64,000 nt of DNA, from positions 1,116,001 through 1,180,000 of the forward strand of contig NOWV01000003.1 in the NCBI GenBank assembly GCA_003344405.1, given 5' to 3'. Of this stretch, positions 1 to 12,998 are shown in pieces. Positions within the stretch are counted from its first letter, which is position 1, and the number at the start of each line of letters is the position of its first letter. The notes beneath the pieces were generated by a model. That model was not told where the DNA came from. It saw nothing but the letters and a program-made list of their open reading frames with translations, and searched no databases. The DNA comes from Trichoplax sp. H2. Taxonomy: Eukaryota; Placozoa; Uniplacotomia; Trichoplacea. Position numbers and translations under genes: made by a program.

Positions 1-120
1 CAGTTTTTAATTACTTGTTGTACAAAAATTCATTTGTGAATGACTTACACGGCTAGGATAATAAGAAGCTACGGTTTTTTATTCATTTTGTCGTCTAATA
101 ACGACTGCCGTTGCTGTTCA

Positions 121-306
121 AATATCGTATTAATTCTAGCAAGCTAGATTCTGATAATTAAATAAGCGATTGATAGTCTCCAAATATCGTATCAACTCTA
201 GCATAGCTAGAGCCTGATAATTAAATAAACCATAGATAGTCTTCAAATATCGTATTAACTCTAGCAAAGCTAGATTCTGATGATTAAAATAAGCGATTGA
301 CAATCT
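121..306. repeat. 62-bp tandem repeat, three copies
   Basis: Three head-to-tail units start at 121, 183 and 245, each opening with AATATCGTAT and containing a short inverted word around CTAGC. Units differ by a few substitutions and small indels. The open frame read through them on the minus strand is a repeat artefact. The rest of 1-543 shows no gene I can support. Confidence 0.8.
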
Positions 307-543
307 CCAATAACCGTAACGCTTTCTTATGATGGATACCGAATGTTGACGATACAGCAACAGCAACAGTAGATGGACTAAGTAGAGACAAAATATTGAC
401 TGTATCTTTTAAACAACATAACTAATCTGCGAAATTACAATGCAATACACAGACAAAGATATCTATCTACTTCGTGATAAATTGAAAATCTTAGTGATAT
501 TAAAGAAATGATACAGCAAGCAAACCAAGAGAAGGTACTGTAG

Positions 544-907
544 GACTTCCATATAAGTAGGAGCATCATCAAGGATAGTCTTTGCGAATGTGTGATTTCA
601 GAGTATCCCATCAAAATCTACATAGCCTTCAATTTCTTCACCAACCTAGTTAAGGTAATAACAGATTTTAATTACCGTTCATAATTATTTTACCACTTTA
701 ATCATTACCGAAGTGTAATTCAAGGCTAATACAGTATTTCAGGTCAGCAAATATAACAAAGTTGTGAATTCTTTAAACACTTACTCATATTATTTCTTTG
801 TCGAGAACTGAGGATTCGTCGACCTGTTACTTCAGGTGCTCTCCAATTGCCTTAATAATCTTCTGCATTTTCGCCTCAGTATCTACATATCCGTCACCAG
901 CCTGATA
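544..907 (+). CDS. two candidate exons of an unrecognised, possibly decayed gene
   Basis: A possible exon runs 544-654 (after TACTGTAG, before GTAATA) and reads DFHISRSIIKDSLC onward for 37 residues, ending FFTNLVK. A second candidate, 835-907 (after TTCAG, before GTAAGA), joins in the same phase and reads VLSNCLNNLLHF onward for 24 residues. Both have usable splice sites and compatible frame, but I found no convincing upstream start or downstream exon. The peptide looks helical, repeat-protein-like and is not recognised. It could be a remnant of a gene lying mostly outside the window, a pseudogene, or chance. Confidence 0.28.
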
Positions 908-2758
908 GGTAAGATGGAAAAAATGTCAAGCCCTCGGAGCAGAATTCGATCGCGTAAATTAAATATTTACGTAGGTTATTTATCTAAGGATAATTTCATT
1001 CATAACCCGATAGCGAAAGTTCGGTTAGACGTAATTACCTTTTTAGAATGAATTAGTTTTCCACCAACAATTTTTACTTCAAAATATGATGTAAACTCTG
1101 GAGTTGCTTCACCGGTCTGGAGTAGATAAAGCATTGGTATGATGAAATTTGAAACATTATTTTATATACGGTATGTTGAAAAAGAATTATTTTTCAATCG
1201 CTACCATGCTATCATCAATATGTAATGAGGGCACTTTAATTTGAAACGCAGTTCGTGTTTGCACCGCTGTAAATTATTTTGGTGTACAAGCATAGTACTA
1301 ACGGACACTTTAACAACTGCACGCTCCAAATGATACGTATATAGTGTTGCGGTATATTGCATGCACTAATTCATTTTGCAATTACGATTGTATTTTACAG
1401 TTGCGTTCAAAATTAGATGTACTTGTAGCGTAGAGACTTGATTTGTACATGATTGTACAGTAATAAAGATTGAATGCTAGCTGATCAATCTTATAGTAGA
1501 GAAGATTTGTAAAATCAAAGGCAGAGTGAGGTACAATACACTTGAAATGCACTGTAAGTGCATGTCAATGATGCATGATGTAAAATTTGTACGGTTGCAG
1601 GCGAACGGAGCAAAATATAAAACATCAGGATGGAGATTATCATTAAGTCATATTAGTACTATAAGCTGTCAGTATTATTCATTTCAGTCATGAGCCTCGG
1701 GATGACTACTAATTGTGTTGTCTTCAATTTTTTATCTTAACCGATATAAACTATATACTGTAATCCGTTTATGGTTAATGCTAAATTACTATCATGTACT
1801 TACAACTTGGATATCGTTCCCAAATTCATCGTAGAGCATATCCCGTACAGTTCTGAACTATTTAATTTTTAAAATAAGATTTAGTTAGAGAAAGGATTAC
1901 AAATCCGATGGCATGTATGTCTATTTGAGCAAATTCCATTATTTAGCTGAAACATAGAGATACGTATGAGCATATAGCACTATTATAGTTAGCATGCTTT
2001 TAAGTAGCTCCGAAGGAACCCATGACTCAGTTATTACAGTACAGTACAATAATTAACCATTGGTCGCAAGCCATACTGTAGTGCTATACTCGTTTGCAAT
2101 CATCATAAAAAAAGTGCACAGGAAATCTAATCCTACAGGGACTTCAATTTAGCGTACGAAGCGACCTAGAGATTTAGTTCAGGTATTGAAACCACGTACA
2201 GTACATACCTTAGGAGCGTACCCTCAGGCGCCGCTAAAATGATAAAAAGTAAAATGATTCAAGGATTAGATAATTACACTTTGTATGAGAGTATTTAAGC
2301 ATTAGTTTATCATCTCGGTTATTGACCATAACTTTAATTTTACATTTTAAACTTTTCAGTACCACCTATACTATACTTACTGTGCAATGCACAGGCATTT
2401 TGTTTGTTTATACAGTAAGCAGATTTGTAAACGGCGTTCAATTTTACAAGTTATAAATACAGTACTAGTACAGTATATCGCAGGTTCATATACAGTTCTA
2501 CACCTACAGTATTGTATATTGCCATAATATACTGTATGTACTTACTAGCTATTAGTAAGATTAGTGGTTATGACTTTAAAAATAAGAACTCATTTACTTT
2601 AGATTGAGTAATACTGACCAGTAAACTATATGAACTTTAACTACCATCGTCTTTTCTTGAGGTCTGCTAGCTTGATCTTACAAGTTGCAAAGCCGCTTGT
2701 GCTGTAATGCCTGGAAATCGTTGATGCAGAAGGTTTTATTGCCTTCGGCCTTAGCACC
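908..2758. other. intergenic, nothing supported
   Basis: AT-rich sequence with scattered CAGTAC/GTACTG words. No open frame with splice sites and family resemblance was found on either strand. Confidence 0.5.
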
Positions 2759-2826
2759 GTGTACTGTACTGTACTGTTTTTGAATGGTCCGTGTGCAGTG
2801 TACCCACTGTACAGTGTACAGTACAG
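2759..2826. repeat. TACTG/TACAG pentamer array
   Basis: Runs of GTACTGTACTGTACTG followed, after a spacer, by ACTGTACAGTGTACAGTAC. The two pentamers are near reverse complements, so the block can fold on itself. Confidence 0.8.
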
Positions 2827-3457
2827 GAAGGAAAGGAAGGTACCGTAAGTTGCTGACTCACGATTACTCACACGATCAACTACTCCAACAATAACGGTAT
2901 GTATGTGTCGCTAAGGACACTGGTTACTCAATTTCTTTTTTGATAGTTTTCATACTAAATACGTATTAGCATTACGTATTTTACAGTTAGAATCCTTCCT
3001 TTCCTAGAAACATTACGTCCCGAGTCTAGACGTCTCAAATCTTTCGTCTATTTTTTTCGTTTTTCTTACTAATGAAGAACAATAAGTAAGACACACGAAA
3101 AAAGTAGAGGCGTAGACATTGAAACGTTTAATTTATTAAACGAGGGAAAGAATGGGGACGAAGAGTTCTAGCAATACTAAATACAGTACGACAGTATGAC
3201 ACAGCGTTCGCTGGCAGTAGGTATAACCGTAGTCAGGTAACCCAAGAACTCAGTACAAAAGTACAACCTACTGTGGGTCAAATAACAAGCTGTAATAAAG
3301 CCTTATAACCCAGGTCAATAACCAGGAATCACGCACGAATAACCCGATACTGGTATGACACCGTGCAACATATTGTATTACTTGTTTGACAATTGCGAGC
3401 CACTGTACGGTGATGCGGCCCAAACTTTATAATGCACAGCACAGTGTCATACCTTAG

Positions 3458-3555
3458 TACTGTATACTGTACGGTACTGTACTACTACGGTACAGTTAGT
3501 TATGCGCAGTGTGTAAAGTGTGCATGCAGACTAACCATACAGTACAGTACAGTAT
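3458..3555. repeat. TACTG/TACAG pentamer array
   Basis: Two small clusters (about 3458-3499 and 3538-3555) of the same pentamers, in the interval upstream of SDE2. Confidence 0.7.
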
Positions 3556-3956
3556 ATTAATTAATTAGCATACGAGTATGCATTGAGTTACTAGAAACGT
3601 AGTACATTTTGCGCCAAGAAGTCTAATTGTACAGTACTTGGTAGAAATATATACATATATCTGAAAAAAATTTAAATTTACGACATATTCTGCCAAAACT
3701 GTGGAAGGAAATTTGAATCGAGCGAAAGTTACGACTATAAATTTTGTCCAAACTGTGGTCATTGCTTACGTTTAATTACATCTTTTGACCAGCTCAAGTC
3801 AAATTCTTCTACGCCGTTGAGTTTCTGCGAATTTCGTAAATGAAAAGACGTTGAAAGAATCTCTAAATTTTTTATTAAGATTGTGTGACATCATTTCTGT
3901 AGCGTATCACCAGTTCTTACGGCGTACAGTATTGCGCTGAGCCTTGTGAGCCACCG

Positions 3957-4253
3957 TAGTACAGTACAGTATACTCTACAGTACTGTACACTATACTGTA
4001 CACTTGTACAGTAGTAGTGAGTGGAATTGAAGCAGTATCACGTGTCACTGGCTCACTGCAGTTCAACGTACTGTACTGTACAGTACTGTACTACAGCGCG
4101 GTCTACCATACATACTGTACAGTACTATACTGTACAGTGTACAGTATGTTTTTCAATGTTTTATACTGTATGCGCTGTACTGTACACTGTACAGTACTGT
4201 ACTGTACAGCACGACACTCACAGTCATCATGACCGTACAGTACAGTACAGTGA
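3957..4253. repeat. dense TACTG/TACAG array just upstream of SDE2
   Basis: About 300 bp in which TACTG and TACAG units alternate in runs such as TACTGTACTGTACAGTACTG. The array ends about 90 bp before the SDE2 start codon. It produces open frames on both strands (for example within 4017-4300), but their composition is pure repeat, rich in Tyr, Cys, Thr and Val, and they are not genes. Confidence 0.85.
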
Positions 4254-4340
4254 TACTGTGATTGTATGATGCTTTGATGCGCAGCTTGTTCCAATCCCAA
4301 GTTGATTTGGTCTGCAGTTCATGAAGGATACAGTTATAAA

Positions 4341-6490
4341 ATGGCTAATTTCTACTGTCGATCTGGTGATGGTCAATTGCATTACCTAGTAAGCGATAAA
4401 AGTTCTCTTACTAGCGACGAATTGCAGCAATTAATATCCCGGCAACTGGTACGTAAAATATAAAATAAGGAAAATGTACATTTTTAGAAATGAATTTAAT
4501 TGAACATTTGAAAGCGTTTTAAACCAAAACACGGATACTGTGTATGTCCTATATTTTAATACTACTTGAATAGATAGAACATATTATAGATCTCTAGTTT
4601 TTTAACGCACCCTATAGCTGAATTTACCAGGCTGCTTTTTCATGCTATCAAATTCATAAGAAATTGCAGTTAATATTACTCACTCTAAATAGAATATATT
4701 AAAGCGGACCTTTTGATTAATATGTAATTAGACTATTGGACGTTGAACAGTTAACTGTCCACTCAACCAGTTAAGAATCGAAATGCCTTGATGTGTTATC
4801 GTCAATTTATGATCCGTTAATTAATTATTAGAATGAAATCAGAGTACTGTATCAAATAATACATGCACTTGATATCACCCGTGAATTGAATTGTAATTAT
4901 TGTGAAAGGATGGTAAAAGAGTTGGACAGTATGATTTACTCCTACGCACGAGATTAATTAAAGGATTACGGATCAATATTTCCTTTCTAAAACACTTATT
5001 CTTTCAGAACCTTCCAACGGAGAACTTTTACTGGACAGTGAATGGTAGAACTTACGGCAACGATGCATCGATTTACTGTGGTAGTAATTTATGTTTGCAA
5101 ATTCATTATAGGCTGCTTGGCGGAAAGGGAGGCAAGTAGAATAAAAAAGCTAGTGCACGCGTATGAGTATATACTGATTGGTGATTAGTTACTGCATATT
5201 GCATTATCCATGCTATAACAATGTATACTCTTCTAACAAAAATTGATTTCTCTTGTTAATATATTGTATATCTATCTATCACTGATGATAAAAATGTTAA
5301 CTAATTGCTGTACAGCAATAGATTGTACGTGTAAATGCTGCAATTAACGCTTAACTTTTAATTATTTAGGCGTGTAGTGATGTTTGCTGCAGTAATGATA
5401 GCTGCTTAGTACGTAAATGTTTACCTTAATGCGTATTATATGTACTGTATTACTATCTGAGAGGCCTTTAGACGATGATAAACGAAAGTAATGTTTATTT
5501 ATTGCTACTAGGCTTTGGCTCCATGTTACGGTCTATCGGTGCGCAAATTGAAAAGACGACTAATCGAGAGGCTTGCCGAGATTTATCTGGTCGAAGGATG
5601 CGTGACGTTAATAACGAAAAAAAGTAAGGAAGATGCAAAAATTAAATATACGAGTACACATACTTGGCGTGTGGAATTCATAGATGTGAATTGTAAACCC
5701 TATATTTGCACATCCATGAATAAATGGTGTCCTTATGGGATACTATTGTTTATGAATGTTTTTGAAATATCAACCAACTAGTTCACTGTGCGTAGTTTTT
5801 ACTCGTGTAAAGATCAAGCTTACTTTAACAAATCCTTTAGATTAGCAGACTGGGTTAATGCTGAAGCAGAAAGGAAAAGGGAAATAGAGGAAAGAAAGAA
5901 AGAACGCATTCAACGTGTCTTAAATCCAATTGTAAAACCATTTGAAGGCGATCAATATGCCGCTCAAGTCCGTGCTTCTGTCGATAGTGTGGAAGATGCT
6001 CTAAAGCAAGGTCTCAGATGTTGTTAACTGTGAATAAACGATATATTTTCTGTATCTGTTACAATACTAATAAGTATAATTTAATAGGATTAAAGAATGC
6101 TCAATCAAGCACTGAAGTTTCGAAAAAGCGAAAAGCGCTTACTGGAACATCAGACTCGGTTAAGAAACGTAAAACTTGGTCGGTTTTATCTATTTATTAT
6201 ACGGAAGCTCTGTGCTATATGAATTTAATATTTACAGCGATGTACTTAAATATACTATTTAATATAATAGGTTTGACGATAGTGATAGTAGTACCGACGC
6301 TGACGATGAGGATTCCGATGAAGACGTTAAAAATACTGATACTGTGACTGAAAATTTATCTGAAAGATCCGATAATAAGGAATTGAGTGAAGATAACAAA
6401 GCTAGCGCTTCTGCAGCAGCTACTGAGATTTCTTCACCATCTGTCTCTACATCCACTAGAGACACCACATCAAATGAATCTACAAAATGA
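4341..6490 (+). CDS. SDE2: SDE2 homologue (ubiquitin-like, genome maintenance and pre-mRNA splicing)
   Basis: Exons 4341-4448, 5008-5131, 5512-5623, 5841-6010, 6088-6178 and 6271-6490 join in frame to 274 aa. Residues 1-75 form the N-terminal ubiquitin-like fold, followed by the family's processing motif GGKGG (74-78) and [15 protein letters not shown]. Then come the conserved RMRDVN segment, a Glu/Lys/Arg-rich coiled coil ([13 protein letters not shown]) and an acidic Ser/Asp tail. In known SDE2 proteins a deubiquitinase cuts after the first GG, releasing a Lys-starting C-terminal part that works at replication forks and in the spliceosome. Human SDE2 is longer (about 450 aa) and ends in a SAP domain that I do not see here. 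Intron 2 is GC-AG and splits the last Gly codon of GGKGG. Confidence 0.93.
5132..5511 (+). other. SDE2: GC-AG intron inside the SDE2 processing motif
   Basis: The donor reads GCAAGTAG and the acceptor CTACTAG. Splicing restores GGKGG-FGSM in frame, and no GT donor nearby does so. Read-through would stop three codons on, leaving only the ubiquitin-like part. Confidence 0.85.
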
Positions 6491-6826
6491 TCTGGGCACA
6501 CCCAGAATATGGCTTATATTAAATATTAAGCCTACTAGATCTATTATGTGTCTTATCGTTGCTCTGTAAATTAAGCGAAGAATGTGGAATGATTTACATC
6601 AGTGACTTGTGAGCTTAATCAATTATGAGAGTCGAAAATTTAATGTAATTTTTATTACAGATGCTTACATGTTATTTAGTATATAAATATATATATGTAT
6701 ATGAAACTTGGATGATGGATATTCCTACGAAGCGTATTTATTAGTCATGAAGATTAAGTATTTTAGCATCATTTGTAGATCTTGTAAAAAAGTGTAAATG
6801 TAACATCAATTTTCCTTCTGCATTGT

Positions 6827-6832
6827 AATAAA
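6827..6832 (+). terminator. probable SDE2 polyadenylation signal
   Basis: AATAAA lies 337 bp after the SDE2 stop. The rest of 6491-7127 is AT-rich 3' intergenic sequence shared with the convergent minus-strand gene, and I see nothing else in it. Confidence 0.4.
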
Positions 6833-7127
6833 ATGAAGTATCCGCGTAATTTTCAAGCTTTAGTGATAAATATCATCTTTGCTTTTTGCGCCATTTTGCA
6901 ATTAGTAGAAGTGTAACGTATGGTAAAGTATAATTATATTTGAGGAATATAGTAGGATCGAAAATGCTGACATGAATCTTAATGGCATCGAACTAATTTG
7001 TACAGTAATTAACTTTAAGAACTTTTATTCAACAATTTCATGTAATCACTAGTATATCAATTCATCGGGCCATCACACAACTTGACAATCGAATTTCCAC
7101 CAATATTTAATTATACTAATTAAGCAC

Positions 7128-9396
7128 TTAGCGATATTTATCAAACAATATGATGATATCTATTGGAGCATCTTCCAAATTTTTATAACGAGTGACAACA
7201 TCATACCACTTTAATTTCATTGGTTTGAGTTCTGATTTTTCCATTGCAATAAGGAAACATTCGGTCAAAGACTCCTGAAATTGGAGCGTATTTATTTGAA
7301 AACTCTGCATTATAACTCAATTATCTACCGCTAGCTTCTGTTTCTGATTAGAATTCAGTATACGAATTTAATTAATGTTGGGCATACAAAATGTGTTTGC
7401 TTTACCGATTGGATGATCTCGCTATAGGACATAAAGCTCTCAAGTAATTTTTTGCTTGTGCTAATATGATTGCTAGTAGAAGGCATATCCGAAATTTCTG
7501 TCATCTAACTTAATAAAGTGAAGCTTTAAGCCACATTGTATGGAAGAAATGTACTAAAAGTTAACTGTGGATAATTATAATACATGTATTATTGCATTTT
7601 TAATATCAATATATATATTTTGTTAATTTATAATAACAATTCCCTTGATAAAGATTGCAATATTGTGATGTAGTAAAGCTTGCTAAGCGTACATCATCCA
7701 AAATTCGAGTACTTGCAGTGATTGGAATTGGGTCCTCATACGGCTGAAACATAGAAGGCTATAAATATGGTAATGCATGTACTATCTATCAATTTTAGAA
7801 TAGATGTTATTATTACTGATCTATTGCTGTCCAACACATGTAATAAATTATCATAAAAATATAATGTGAATATTGATCAAGTTTAAAGTAGGGCGCTAAT
7901 TTAATTTGGTGTTTTTATACCTCAATATTTTCGTGATTGCTGCTATCAGACTGATTTTCAATATTTGATACTATATCCACTGACGTTGAGAAATTTGAAT
8001 TTAACGCAGCATACATTTCGGGGTATAATCGACTAGGATTCTGTAAGAGAATCCGTCCGTTACACGAGGCTATTGGCTAACACTTATACTGTAATCTTAA
8101 AAATATTTATTTTAAAAAGCCAGACATTGTTTTTCCGAAATATACCATTAATCCTCTTAGAATTGATGGAGTTACTTGATCGCATACCGTCATGGACATA
8201 GAATCGTCATGTGTACTAGTTTCGATATCTAGAAAAGTAAAAGCAAAGATCCTCTTTATTTCCATTCTGAGCTTGGTTAACAAATCAGTAATGGATTACA
8301 GGTAACAATGGACTAATTTACTTGATTTTAAAGTAGTTTACCCTTTGAAATCGTAGAATCTGATTGTTCCATTTCTATTTTCATGTCAGCTGTAAATTTT
8401 TCTTGGTTAGTGATTCCATCAACAGCAAGATTTTCAGATTCGGTCAAATTGGGATCTCTTGCATTCTCAATGGAGGATGCGTCTTTATAGTAAAGTTTAA
8501 TTGAATATACATATTTTAGATGCATCATCATCGGACAGGACCTATATTACTAGACTCTAAGGATTTATATGTTTACACTCTAAGGATTTACATGTTTAGT
8601 AAAACTGCCAATGTAAAGATGACCAAGCATACATAATACGGTATGTTAATATGCATAGAATGTTATATTCATGATAAAATTTGATATTTAAGATTTATCT
8701 TCATTTTAAGTTACAAAAATATAAGCAGTAAAATGCTAGGATTTCTATTGGGTGCTTGGTAAAAGGTAATATGATACCGTTATTGCATGATAATTCTGAT
8801 TGGTAGTTAATCTGATCATTTTGGCATGTTGAGGCATCAGATTTCGCGAATGCACTGTCATTTTGTAATATATCTGCACATTTTTTAAAATAGGCCTTAA
8901 GGTCAATATTTTTGAATGAAAATTTTCTCTTGCTTGCTAAAAGATGGTGTGAAGATGACGATTCACTCTTTTTCTTCTTTTTTTTCCTAGCGTAAATATA
9001 CGATTACATATAAAGTATACAGTATTTACCATAACATGGTATACGAGTAAGTAAGTCTATAAAGTAATGTAACGTTATTGTGTGGTAGAAAGTGTCTTTG
9101 CTGCTAACCGAGTACAGAGTTAAGTTATGAGTTTAGATAAAAAATACTCGTATTATACGTAAGTTTACGAACATTAAGTCATTATAAGTATAGGATTAGG
9201 ATAACAATGTACATATTAACATACGCATTAAATGTGAATATTATAAATATTTTTAAACCAAAATTATTGATGTTGTATGCATACATACGCTTATTATATT
9301 GAAATATAGGGCTGTCATAAGCTGACATTTGATGAAGACTAACCTATCCGCCTTCTTTTTACGGTCTGACTGCTTACACTTATTTGGTTTTTTCAT
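7128..9396 (-). CDS. unrecognised Lys-rich protein, eight exons
   Basis: In gene order the exons are 9396-9344, 8986-8778, 8482-8342, 8228-8188, 8040-7921, 7743-7693, 7504-7406 and 7274-7128, joining to 286 aa without a stop. It starts MKKPNKCKQSDRKKK and continues with a basic poly-Lys stretch across the first junction, typical of a nuclear or nucleolar signal. The middle is Ser/Asn/Asp-rich low complexity. The last exon is the most ordered part (about 48 residues, with LKPMKLKWYDVVTRY and PIDIIILFDKYR). I do not recognise the family. The exon 2-3 junction is the least certain. It is convergent with SDE2 and divergent from the CCDC32-like gene. Confidence 0.65.
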
Positions 9397-11276
9397 ATTG
9401 AAATAAGGAGTCCTAACGCGTCGCTATAATTTTAGGGCATATCGATAAATAATAATGAATCGTTCCAGAATTTACATACAGTGCCTTAAATAGGGATAAA
9501 TATTTTAAACATTTGAAAATCTAAAATTGATTTAATTGCCATATGATGCTGGTACAATTAAAATTTCAATGTTATACTGGAGATTTTAAGAGATTTCAAT
9601 TGGTAAAAAAAGAGACCTAGCGTTAGTTTATAATGTACATTTAAGGGTAAACAGTATTGGAAGCAGGCATGATTTTGTCAGATAGAAACTACCATAATTA
9701 AGATAAATATTATTAAGGTTAAAAACTCGAAATTTTATGCATTTTAGTAAATTAAAGTGACGGGTTGTAGGACTAGTAATTAATTACTTAATAAGAAGAA
9801 CTTTGTAAATAATCTTGATTTAAGTAGGTTAGGTATGTCAATTCTAACGGTAAATAACACATTACTATGATTTGAGATACCTTAATAAATTTAATGATTT
9901 ATTTGCTTCTACTATCATCGTTAAAATGTTACCATATCGGTAAGTAACACTTTCGTTTTCATCGCATCCTCAAACTTCATCTATGATAGATCAGTCACAA
10001 ATCTTGAATAAAATCCTTTTATATCCGTTATGCTGTGTACTATAAATGGTTGACAGGCTGGTTAAACTCAAGCAAGTCTTTGGTACGGTATACCGTGCAC
10101 GACTAATAAAGATGTATCTAGTGACGTCCTTAGGTTATCGAATGTAGTAATCATATGCAATATTTGGCGCTGACACTATTTGTTGATTGCTTTCTAAAAT
10201 ATACGCAACTCATTACAGTCAGTTACACTAGCTTAGTAGTACTACTGTATAAATGCAAATAGAGGTGTTATCCACACATTGCATTTATATTACTACTGTG
10301 CAATGTTGTCGTCATTTTCTACTTAACAGTTGCATGTAATCAAATGCGTCAGTATATCTTTTCGGATATAGACATGATTTAACAGTCAAGTATTTTTAAA
10401 ATCCTTGCTGTTCTATTACTATAAGAGTGCGTTATATGTTCTGGTGTAGCTGTAGATAAGCCACTAAATAGTAAAAGTTAAAATTTATAAGAATTTTGTC
10501 ATCAGCAAATCCTTCACGCTTGATATCTACTATATCATTCTGATATATAGCATAGGAACTCTGGAGAATTACAATTAATTCAGTTAAGGTTAAGAAGAAA
10601 GGTACAATATTATCGTACGAATGCAGTATTTAATAAATATTGTATTTCTATACTCAAAAATATGCAAATTAGACGTCGTGTAAAGGCCATGGTGAGGTTT
10701 TTTATGTAGCAATGCTAATCGTTACTTAATTAGACTCACGGCATCCGTTTTAGTAGAAAGAGGAGAAACTAAGGGGTCTGCGGTATGAGTTCGTATGACT
10801 AATCGATAACAGTTGTAACTGGCGAGAAAATGATAAATGTGAGTGACAATCTCAAATCACTCGCAAAAATGATGTTCCTATTACGTGTAATAACTAGGAA
10901 GGGAATCTACACATGTGGCATCATTTTGTAATGCAGGCTGAAGGTATAAGAAACCTACAGTAAGTAATAAGTATGAAGTAGAGAAAAAAATTGGCTCTCT
11001 GGGATTATGCAAGTACCATAAAGTACTGTACATACTGTACGAGTATTCTACTCAGTTTACAGCTTATATGCTGTACAGTACGGTCATACGGTGCTGTAGT
11101 TCCGTTAAAAATGACTTTTTGTTCTTTAGTTTTAATTAATAAAATCCACAAAAATTCTATTAGGTTTCACTTAAAATAAAATATAACCTAGTGTAAGCCT
11201 GTTAAAAACTAAATGAATAAACTAAACTAATTTCAGCAGTTCGTATTAGTTGTCTATGAACTGTCATACGTAGAGT
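9397..11276. other. divergent intergenic, nothing clear
   Basis: The promoter region of the minus-strand gene starting at 9396 should lie at its left end, but no array or motif stands out there. A few pentamer words (CTGTACATACTGTAC) appear at 11025-11085. Confidence 0.5.
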
Positions 11277-11558
11277 ATAGTACAGTACTGTACAAGCGTA
11301 CAGTACATACAGTACAGTAGAGTGCTACAGCGGTACCATTGAAAAGTAACTTTTCAGAGTGAGACATCGCATTTTCACAGACCTTCAGCGTTTAGCGCAC
11401 TCTATAGTACAGTACAGTGCAGTACAGTACAGACTGTACATTGCACAATGCACAGTACCGTACAATACAATATAGTACGGTACAGTTTGGGATTTCTAGG
11501 AAGAATTTTCTCTTTACAGCATTGTTACTGAACATATAAAGTACTGTACAGTATTCTC
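11277..11558. repeat. TACTG/TACAG array upstream of the CCDC32-like gene
   Basis: Blocks at about 11277-11325, 11405-11490 and 11540-11558, for example AGTACAGTACTGTACAAGCG. The last unit lies about 150 bp before the start codon at 11706. The minus-strand open frame over this block is repeat-derived. Confidence 0.8.
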
Positions 11559-11705
11559 TGACCTGACTAATTAGCACAGACTCGTATCTTGGCCGAAGGA
11601 CAGGATTGACCAGGAACTACGTGGAAACGTCGCTGTACTTGATTTTATTTCATTCGACAATATATTGATTGCTTGTTTAAACAGTATGCTTATATAACGA
11701 TTATA

Positions 11706-12462
11706 ATGAACTTCGAAGACGATTTTGGTAATTGGAGCGTACAAAAAGTTAATCAGGTTGTTTCACTTCAACGCCGCTGTAACGATACTAGTAGCTGTTG
11801 CAATTTTGACAGTAAAAAAAAGGATAATGCTAGTACAATCTCTCTTGACCAAGATGATTCGCTAAATTATATCAACAAATTAGGTGCGTACAATTGAATA
11901 TATGGAATACAACATAGAGCTATTGATACACATTGTCTTTCAACCAAGTGCTACAGTACAGTTACAGTTACTGGGTATGCTCACAAGCAGTATCCATGCT
12001 AGATAATAAACTATCTGCGGTGGTGCTTCTCATGTTAATGCCCTTTTTCTATACGAGTATTAAAGATCTTGTCAAAAATTATGATGAATTTAACGTTGTT
12101 GCTATATATTTGTTTATTGTAATATATTAGAAAAAAAGTTAGAGAAAATCAAATACAGTGATACGAGACGCCGTGGTAATTTGAGCCAAGAATTACTTCA
12201 TAGTTTACAAGAAATGAAGGAAGCTCAGTTTAAGGCAATGATGGCGGATGATTTAAATATATCAACAAGTCAAGCTAATACACGGCCATTTGTCAGTGAT
12301 GATCCACTGTCTAGAGGAAATTACGGTTGTTGCTTTACTATTGTATATGCAAGACTATATCCAGAAAGACAAGCAGTGTCTAACATTGAAGTAGACTGTT
12401 TACTAGATCATGACGAAGTCGACGAACAATACAAGGAAACTTACATTGTTAAAAGTTCTTAA
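11706..12462 (+). CDS. CCDC32: CCDC32-like AP2 assembly/endocytosis factor
   Basis: Exons 11706-11883 and 12131-12462 give 169 aa. The joined centre reads YINKLEKKLEKIKYSD, then LSQELLHSLQEMKEAQ. This matches the coiled-coil core I remember for CCDC32 (Y-x-x-x-L-E-K-K-L-x-x-I-K, then an L-x-x-L-x-x-x-K-E helix). The N-terminal 40 residues are acidic and polar, and the C-terminus is acidic and diverged. In vertebrates CCDC32 binds the AP2 alpha appendage and helps assemble the clathrin adaptor. The first in-frame ATG after an upstream TTG was taken as start. The assignment rests on the short helix only. Confidence 0.65.
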
Positions 12463-12998
12463 CGTCTATCATGCACTGCTATTCGTAGCTCCAAAGTGCA
12501 ATTTTTACATAGTACTCTAATACTGGACTAAACAGTAATACTTCCTACTTATTTTTAATTGCTCTCAGCAACCTCAAGTTAAAATTACTATATTTATAAA
12601 TATTCCGGATACTGATATCTCACCAAAGAGCATGCCGTAATGCGAAACAGTATCTAATTATACTGTACATCTACAGTATAATGTAGACAGTTCCATTAAT
12701 GTATACTATAATATCGACTAATATGTAGCAATAATCGTACAAGAGAATTCTAAACTAAATTTATAGTAAATTGTTAATGTAAAGATCCCGATATTGGTTG
12801 TTTGAATGTGATAATTTGCTCAATATCAACGCCATATTCTTAATTCGTATACTATTAGCAGAGTTTTAAGTTCAAATGAGAGAAATGGATTAATTGCGAC
12901 ATGCTGTACAAGCATTAATTGATAATTACAATAATGATCGAATATAACATCTTTAATAAAATGAATTACGGTTGCAACTCTAACCAATGATGTATTAG

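Noticed and set aside
121-306. CRISPR-like direct repeats
   Set aside because: Units are contiguous 62-bp tandem copies without unique spacers, in a eukaryotic genome.
3957-4253. Resemblance of TACAGTACTGT to the 5' part of miR-101
   Set aside because: The word arises automatically from the pentamer repeat; no precursor hairpin with the remaining mature sequence is present.
4017-4300. Overlapping open frames on both strands before SDE2
   Set aside because: They lie inside the pentamer array, which is stop-poor in several frames at once; composition is Tyr/Cys/Thr/Val repeat with no domain.
6259-6501. 80-codon minus-strand Ser/Val-rich frame
   Set aside because: Antisense shadow of the acidic last exon of SDE2.
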